From Actinomycetota bacterium (GTDB lineage Bacteria; Actinomycetota; Thermoleophilia; Gaiellales; Gaiellaceae), in assembly GCA_013821525.1 (NCBI GenBank), contig JACDGR010000118.1, positions 1 through 8,961 on the forward strand: 8,961 nucleotides of DNA. Direction: 5' to 3'. The notes under the pieces were generated by a model that had not been told where the DNA came from, made no database searches, and worked only from the letters and a program-made list of their open reading frames with translations. The position numbers were made by a program, and so were the translations under genes. This document shows, in pieces, positions 5,851 through 8,961 of the stretch (positions within the stretch are counted from its first letter, which is position 1; the number at the start of each line of letters is the position of its first letter).

Positions 5851-6724
5851 GGCGCAGCGAAGCTACCAGGAGATCATTCTCGCCCTCGAGGAGTACTGGG
5901 CGGCGCAGGGGTGCGTCCTGCTGACGCCGTACCACACCGAGGTGGCGGCAGGAACGATGAATCCCGCGACGTTCCTGCGCAGCCTCGGGCCGAAGCCCTG
6001 GAAGACCGCGTACCTGGAACCCGTGCTGCGTCCGCTCGACGGCCGCTACGGCGAGAACCCGATGCGGTTCCAGCACTACTTCCAGTACCAGGTGATCCTG
6101 AAGCCGCAACCCGCCAACGTGCTCGACCTCTATCTCGACTCGTTGCGAGCGATCGGCCTCGACACCGATCGCCACGACATCCGTTTCGTCGAGGACGACT
6201 GGGAGCAGCCGACCGTGGGCGCGTGGGGCCTCGGGTGGGAGGTGTGGTGCGACGGGATGGAGATCACCCAGTTCACCTACTTCCAACAGCTCGGCGGTCT
6301 CGAACTCGACCTGATCCCTGCCGAGATCACCTACGGGCTCGATCGCGTAGCGATGGTCGTGCAGGAGAAGCCGACCGTGTTCGACCTGGAGTGGGCGGAC
6401 GGGATGACGTGGCGGGACGTTTACCAGGAGAACGAGCGGCAGTGGTCGCACTACAACTTCGAGGAGGCGAGCGTCGAGCTGCACGCGCGCCACTTCGACG
6501 ACTACGAGGCGGAGTGCAAGCACCTCGTCGAGTGCGGATTGCCGTTGCCCGCCTACGACTTCGTGCTCAAGTGCTCGCACGCGTTCAACTTGCTCGACGC
6601 ACGCGGCGCGATCTCGGTCACGGAACGGGCCGCCTACATCGGACGCGTTCGAAATCTCGTCCGCGCCGTCGCGCAGCTCTACCTCGAACAACAGCAGGAG
6701 GATCATGCCGAAGCTGTTGTTTGA
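5849..6724 (+). CDS. glyQ: Glycyl-tRNA synthetase alpha subunit, 291 aa
   Basis: This is the catalytic subunit of the bacterial alpha2beta2-type class II glycyl-tRNA synthetase: it activates glycine with ATP and charges tRNA-Gly with GlyS. Recognisable blocks in order are S-Y-Q-E-I-I at 5-10, G-T-M-N-P-A-T-F-L-R at 35-44, D-G-R-Y-G-E-N-P at 64-71, F-Q-H-Y-F-Q-Y-Q-V at 74-82, D-I-R-F-V-E-D-D-W-E at 110-119, G-A-W-G-L-G-W-E-V-W at 124-133, and T-Q-F-T-Y-F-Q-Q at 140-147. E-I-T-Y-G-L-D-R at 159-166 is the motif-3 arginine region. Length is slightly below E. coli GlyQ. The ATG at 5849 gives the normal family N-terminus. Residues 58-62 read P-V-L-R-P, where I recall P-S-R-R-P in most homologs. glyS follows with a 20-base overlap. 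Confidence 0.97.
   Translation: MAQRSYQEIILALEEYWAAQGCVLLTPYHTEVAAGTMNPATFLRSLGPKPWKTAYLEPVLRPLDGRYGENPMRFQHYFQYQVILKPQPANVLDLYLDSLRAIGLDTDRHDIRFVEDDWEQPTVGAWGLGWEVWCDGMEITQFTYFQQLGGLELDLIPAEITYGLDRVAMVVQEKPTVFDLEWADGMTWRDVYQENERQWSHYNFEEASVELHARHFDDYEAECKHLVECGLPLPAYDFVLKCSHAFNLLDARGAISVTERAAYIGRVRNLVRAVAQLYLEQQQEDHAEAVV
5851..5865 (-). promoter_or_regulatory. Putative -10 box of the esterase (TAGCTT)
   Basis: Read on the minus strand, TAGCTT (5865-5860) is followed by 9 bases and then the ATG at 5850, the same geometry as the glyQ and recO boxes. It would lie inside glyQ codons 4-6. It is relevant only if the 5850 start is real. Confidence 0.25.
6696..6701 (+). promoter_or_regulatory. Strong Shine-Dalgarno of glyS inside glyQ
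   Basis: AGGAGG lies within the 3' end of glyQ and ends 3 bases before the glyS ATG. The spacing is tight, but it is the only perfect Shine-Dalgarno at a gene start in the window. This contrasts with the leaderless or coupled starts elsewhere and supports the ATG at 6705. Confidence 0.7.
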
Positions 6725-8567
6725 GATCGGCTGCGAGGAGCTCCCCGCGGCTGCATGCATGGAGGCCGGCTTGCAGCTGCCCGAGCTCTCGCGTGCGCAC
6801 CTCGGCGCGTCGCCGGAGGAGCTGTTCATAGGCCCGCGCCGGCTCGCGTTTCCGGTCACCGTTGCCGAGCACACCGACGACGAGTGGATCAAGGGACCGC
6901 CGGAGGCACTGCGCGAGAAGGCGGCGCCCGGCTTTGCGAAGCGCTACGGCGTCGCGGTCGACGACTTGACGCTGCGCGACGGCTTCCTCGGGCTCGAGGT
7001 TCCCGGTCGTCCGATCGCAGAGGTGCTGCCCGAGCGCCTCGCCGAGATCGTCCGCGGACTGCAGTTCGGGAAATCGATGACGTGGGGGGCAGGGTTCCGC
7101 TTTGCGCGGCCGGTTCGCTGGCTGTGCGCAGTGCTCGACGGCGAGCCGATCTCGGTTGCGCTCGAGGGGGTGCCGAGCGGTGGCCTTTCGTACGGTCATC
7201 GCACGAGCCATCCGGGCCCGGTGGAGATCCCGTCGGCCGAGGGATACCTCGAGGCGCTGCGGGCCGCCGGCGTCGAGCCCGACCGCGCCGTGCGCTACGA
7301 GCAGATCGTTGCGGGCCTCGATGCACTCGGGCCGTGGAGGGATCCGTCCGGCAAGCTCGACGAGGTCGTCTACCTCGTCGAGGCTGCCCGCGTGCAGGAG
7401 GCATCGTTCGACGAGCGGTTCCTCGAGCTGCCCGCGCGCGTGATCGTTACGACGATGCAGGCGCATCAGCGCTACTTCCCGCTCGGCGGCAATCGGTTCG
7501 CGTTCGTCGCGAACGGTGGCGATCCCGCCGTCGTGCGCGCAGGCAACGAGTTCGTGCTGAGCGGACGACTCGAAGACGCGGAGTTCACGTTCCGTCGCGA
7601 CGTCGAGGTCGGGATCGAAGGACTCGCCGATCGACTGGGGGCGATCACCTACATCGCAGGCGCGGGGACGTATGCGGAGAAGACCGAGCGGCTGGTTTCG
7701 CTCGTCGGCGAGCTCGGCGGCGATGCAGATGCTCGTCGCGCAGCGACGCTCGCGAAGGCCGACCTTGCATCCGAGCTCGTGCGCGAGTTCACCGAGCTGC
7801 AGGGGTACATCGGCGCCGAGTACGCGCGGCGTGCGGGCGAATCAGAGTCAGTCGCGGCAGCGATCGAAGAGCAGTACTTCCCGGACAGCGCCGGCGGCCC
7901 GTTACCGCGCACGCCCCAGGGCGCGGCCTTGGCGGCAGCGGACAAGCTCGATCATCTGACGACGGCGTTCGGTCTCGGTACGCGACCCACGGGGTCACGT
8001 GACCCCTTCGGGCTGAGGCGGGCTGCGATCGGGCTGAATCGCCTTGCGATCGATGGCAACGTCCCCGTGCAGCGCGCGTCGCTCGGCCCGGCGCAGGAGT
8101 TCGTCGAGGAGCGACTCGAAGGACTGCTGAACGTTCCGGTCGAGTTCGTGCGGGCGGCGCGCGCCTCGGCCGTCGGGGGTCTCGGTGAGGTGGCGCGACT
8201 TGCGCAGGCGTTGCATGCCGCCGAGCGTGGCGAGGCGTTCGGTGCCGTCTACGAGGCGTACGACCGCGCGAATCGCCTGGTGGGCAAACGTGACGATGCG
8301 GCCGAGCACCTCGATGAATCGCTGTTCGAGCACGACACGGAACGTGAGCTCGCGGCGGCGATCGGGAAGCTCGAGCTCGATCCGGCGGACTTCGACAGCG
8401 CGCTTGCCAACGCCGCAACGGTCGCACCGGTCGTCGCACGGTTCTTCGACGATGTGATGGTGATCGCAGAGGATGACCGGGTCAGAGGAAACCGCGTTCG
8501 CCTGCTGCTCGACGTCCGCGACGAGCTCGGCCGGCTCGGCGACTTCTCGCAGATCCCCGGCAGCTAG
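6705..8567 (+). CDS. glyS: Glycyl-tRNA synthetase beta subunit, 620 aa
   Basis: This is the tRNA-binding partner of GlyQ; the two subunits form one glycyl-tRNA synthetase. The N-terminal L-L-F-E-I-G-C-E-E-L-P at residues 4-14 is the family start. M-T-W-G-A-G at 125-130 and R-F-A-R-P-V-R-W at 132-139 follow, then F-D-E-R-F-L-E-L-P at 235-243 and V-T-T-M-Q-A-H-Q-R-Y-F-P at 248-259. The HD-like helical region includes E-F-T-E-L-Q-G at 361-367 and A-D-K-L-D-H-L at 412-418. S-R-D-P-F-G-L-R-R at 431-439 is the conserved D-P-F-A-L-R-R block. The C-terminal DALR-type anticodon-binding domain spans about 510-615. It is some 70 residues shorter than the E. coli protein. The ATG at 6705 has a strong Shine-Dalgarno and overlaps glyQ by 20 bases, consistent with coupled one-to-one production. 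Confidence 0.96.
   Translation: MPKLLFEIGCEELPAAACMEAGLQLPELSRAHLGASPEELFIGPRRLAFPVTVAEHTDDEWIKGPPEALREKAAPGFAKRYGVAVDDLTLRDGFLGLEVPGRPIAEVLPERLAEIVRGLQFGKSMTWGAGFRFARPVRWLCAVLDGEPISVALEGVPSGGLSYGHRTSHPGPVEIPSAEGYLEALRAAGVEPDRAVRYEQIVAGLDALGPWRDPSGKLDEVVYLVEAARVQEASFDERFLELPARVIVTTMQAHQRYFPLGGNRFAFVANGGDPAVVRAGNEFVLSGRLEDAEFTFRRDVEVGIEGLADRLGAITYIAGAGTYAEKTERLVSLVGELGGDADARRAATLAKADLASELVREFTELQGYIGAEYARRAGESESVAAAIEEQYFPDSAGGPLPRTPQGAALAAADKLDHLTTAFGLGTRPTGSRDPFGLRRAAIGLNRLAIDGNVPVQRASLGPAQEFVEERLEGLLNVPVEFVRAARASAVGGLGEVARLAQALHAAERGEAFGAVYEAYDRANRLVGKRDDAAEHLDESLFEHDTERELAAAIGKLELDPADFDSALANAATVAPVVARFFDDVMVIAEDDRVRGNRVRLLLDVRDELGRLGDFSQIPGS
7991..8006. repeat. 16-bp perfect palindrome inside glyS
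   Basis: GGGGTCACGTGACCCC is a perfect palindrome lying in glyS where the conserved G-S-R-D-P residues are encoded. Because that protein stretch is conserved, the symmetry may be accidental codon choice. Confidence 0.5.
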
Positions 8568-8641
8568 CTTCTGGCGTGAGGACGCTCGCCCAGGCAACGG
8601 AATCTTGATTCTCGGCCCGCGCATCGCGTCGCGCTCCGGCA
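8568..8641. other. Convergent intergenic gap glyS / SnoaL-like gene
   Basis: This 74-base spacer separates two convergent stops. It contains two weak foldbacks: GGCGTGAG-GACG-CTCGCC, with a 2-base bulge, just after the glyS stop, and GAATC-TT-GATTC at 8600-8611. Neither is followed by a T-run, so a terminator is possible but not demonstrated. Confidence 0.3.
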
Positions 8642-8961
8642 CTATCCGGGGAGGAGGCCAAGTTGGCCGAGGAAGTCCATCTGGTCGAAGAACAGGTGCT
8701 CGGACTTCAGCGTGTCGCCCTCGGTGACGTAAACCGCCGCCCACCGGAGCTCGAGGACTCGTCCTGTCGGCGCGACGTCTCCGTTGGGGGCGTGGAGCAC
8801 GCCAGTATGGGTGCCGGTGAGGGTCCCTTCGGCCGCTGCGGCCGCCCCGTCGGTGAGGAGCTGCTTGAGCTTGAGGCGGAGGTCAGGGAACGCCTCCTGA
8901 AACACGGCGAGGAAGCCGATGACATCGTCGCGGCCGCTGATGTGGGCGCCCGGCGCTGTCA
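8642..8961 (-). CDS. SnoaL-like / NTF2-fold protein, 3' 105 codons (5' end outside window)
   Basis: The frame is open to the window edge, so the N-terminus is missing. The visible part reads I-S-G-R-D-D-V-I-G-F-L, then F-Q-E-A-F-P-D-L, then G-T-L-T-G-T-H-T-G-V-L, then a P-T-G-R block, and ends with F-F-D-Q-M-D-F-L-G-Q-L-G-L-L-P. This sequence of motifs is characteristic of SnoaL-like ester-cyclase / polyketide-cyclase family proteins with the cone-shaped NTF2 fold. Most such stand-alone proteins in bacteria have no known substrate, and no polyketide genes are near, so no reaction is assigned. A GTG at 8905 could be misread as the start, but the conserved N-terminal motif lies upstream of it. 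The gene converges on glyS. Confidence 0.85.
   Translation of the reverse strand, partial: TAPGAHISGRDDVIGFLAVFQEAFPDLRLKLKQLLTDGAAAAAEGTLTGTHTGVLHAPNGDVAPTGRVLELRWAAVYVTEGDTLKSEHLFFDQMDFLGQLGLLPG

Noticed and set aside
5453..6892. 479-codon minus-strand open frame across glyQ and the esterase start
   Set aside because: It lies antisense to clearly conserved glyQ, and where it overlaps the esterase it is in the wrong frame. No domain is recognisable.
8642..8905. SnoaL-like gene starting at the GTG at 8905
   Set aside because: Conserved family sequence (I-S-G-R-D-D-V-I-G-F-L) continues upstream in frame to the window edge, so this GTG is internal and the gene is truncated only by the window.
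1..8961. CRISPR arrays, transposases, integrases, phage genes, or defence or toxin-antitoxin genes
   Set aside because: No spaced direct repeats and no protein with such motifs were seen; apart from the foldback element the window is ordinary housekeeping DNA.

Overview
The window is dense, GC-rich bacterial chromosome with a strong G/C preference at third codon positions and mostly housekeeping genes. High GC, near-absent Shine-Dalgarno sequences, several starts sitting 6-9 bases behind a TANNNT -10 box (leaderless-type promoters) and a CGYC glutaredoxin suggest a member of the Actinobacteriota. A split GlyQ/GlyS glycyl-tRNA synthetase argues against the best-known actinobacterial orders and would fit a deep lineage such as Thermoleophilia. 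This placement is inference. No rRNA, tRNA, CRISPR array, transposase or phage gene was seen.

Layout: (1) 2-2294 (+), a tightly coupled nucleoside-salvage block: the C-terminal end of phosphopentomutase (deoB), a class I SAM-dependent methyltransferase, and pyrimidine-nucleoside phosphorylase (deoA/pdp), joined by stop/start overlaps. (2) 2357-3244 (+), the DNA-repair glycosylase mutM, overlapping tail to tail a glutaredoxin on the minus strand (3438-3184). (3) 3503-4683 (+), the recombination mediator recO and a GNAT acetyltransferase joined by an ATGA overlap. (4) 4664-4829, a roughly 166-bp imperfect palindrome between convergent genes, touching both stop codons; this is the most unusual thing in the window. 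(5) 5850-4828 (-), an alpha/beta-hydrolase esterase whose longest reading starts in the same CCATGG as the divergent glyQ. (6) 5849-8567 (+), glyQ and glyS, the two subunits of glycyl-tRNA synthetase, overlapping by 20 bases. (7) 8961-8642 (-), a SnoaL/NTF2-like protein running off the window edge.

Functionally, DeoA and DeoB act in sequence: phosphorolysis of pyrimidine nucleosides gives (deoxy)ribose 1-phosphate, which phosphopentomutase converts to the 5-phosphate. MutM and RecO are independent DNA-maintenance genes. GlyQ and GlyS form one enzyme. No complete new defence or biosynthetic system is visible. The novelty lies in the long foldback element, in the reciprocal overlap of divergent starts, and in the methyltransferase lodged between two nucleoside-salvage genes.
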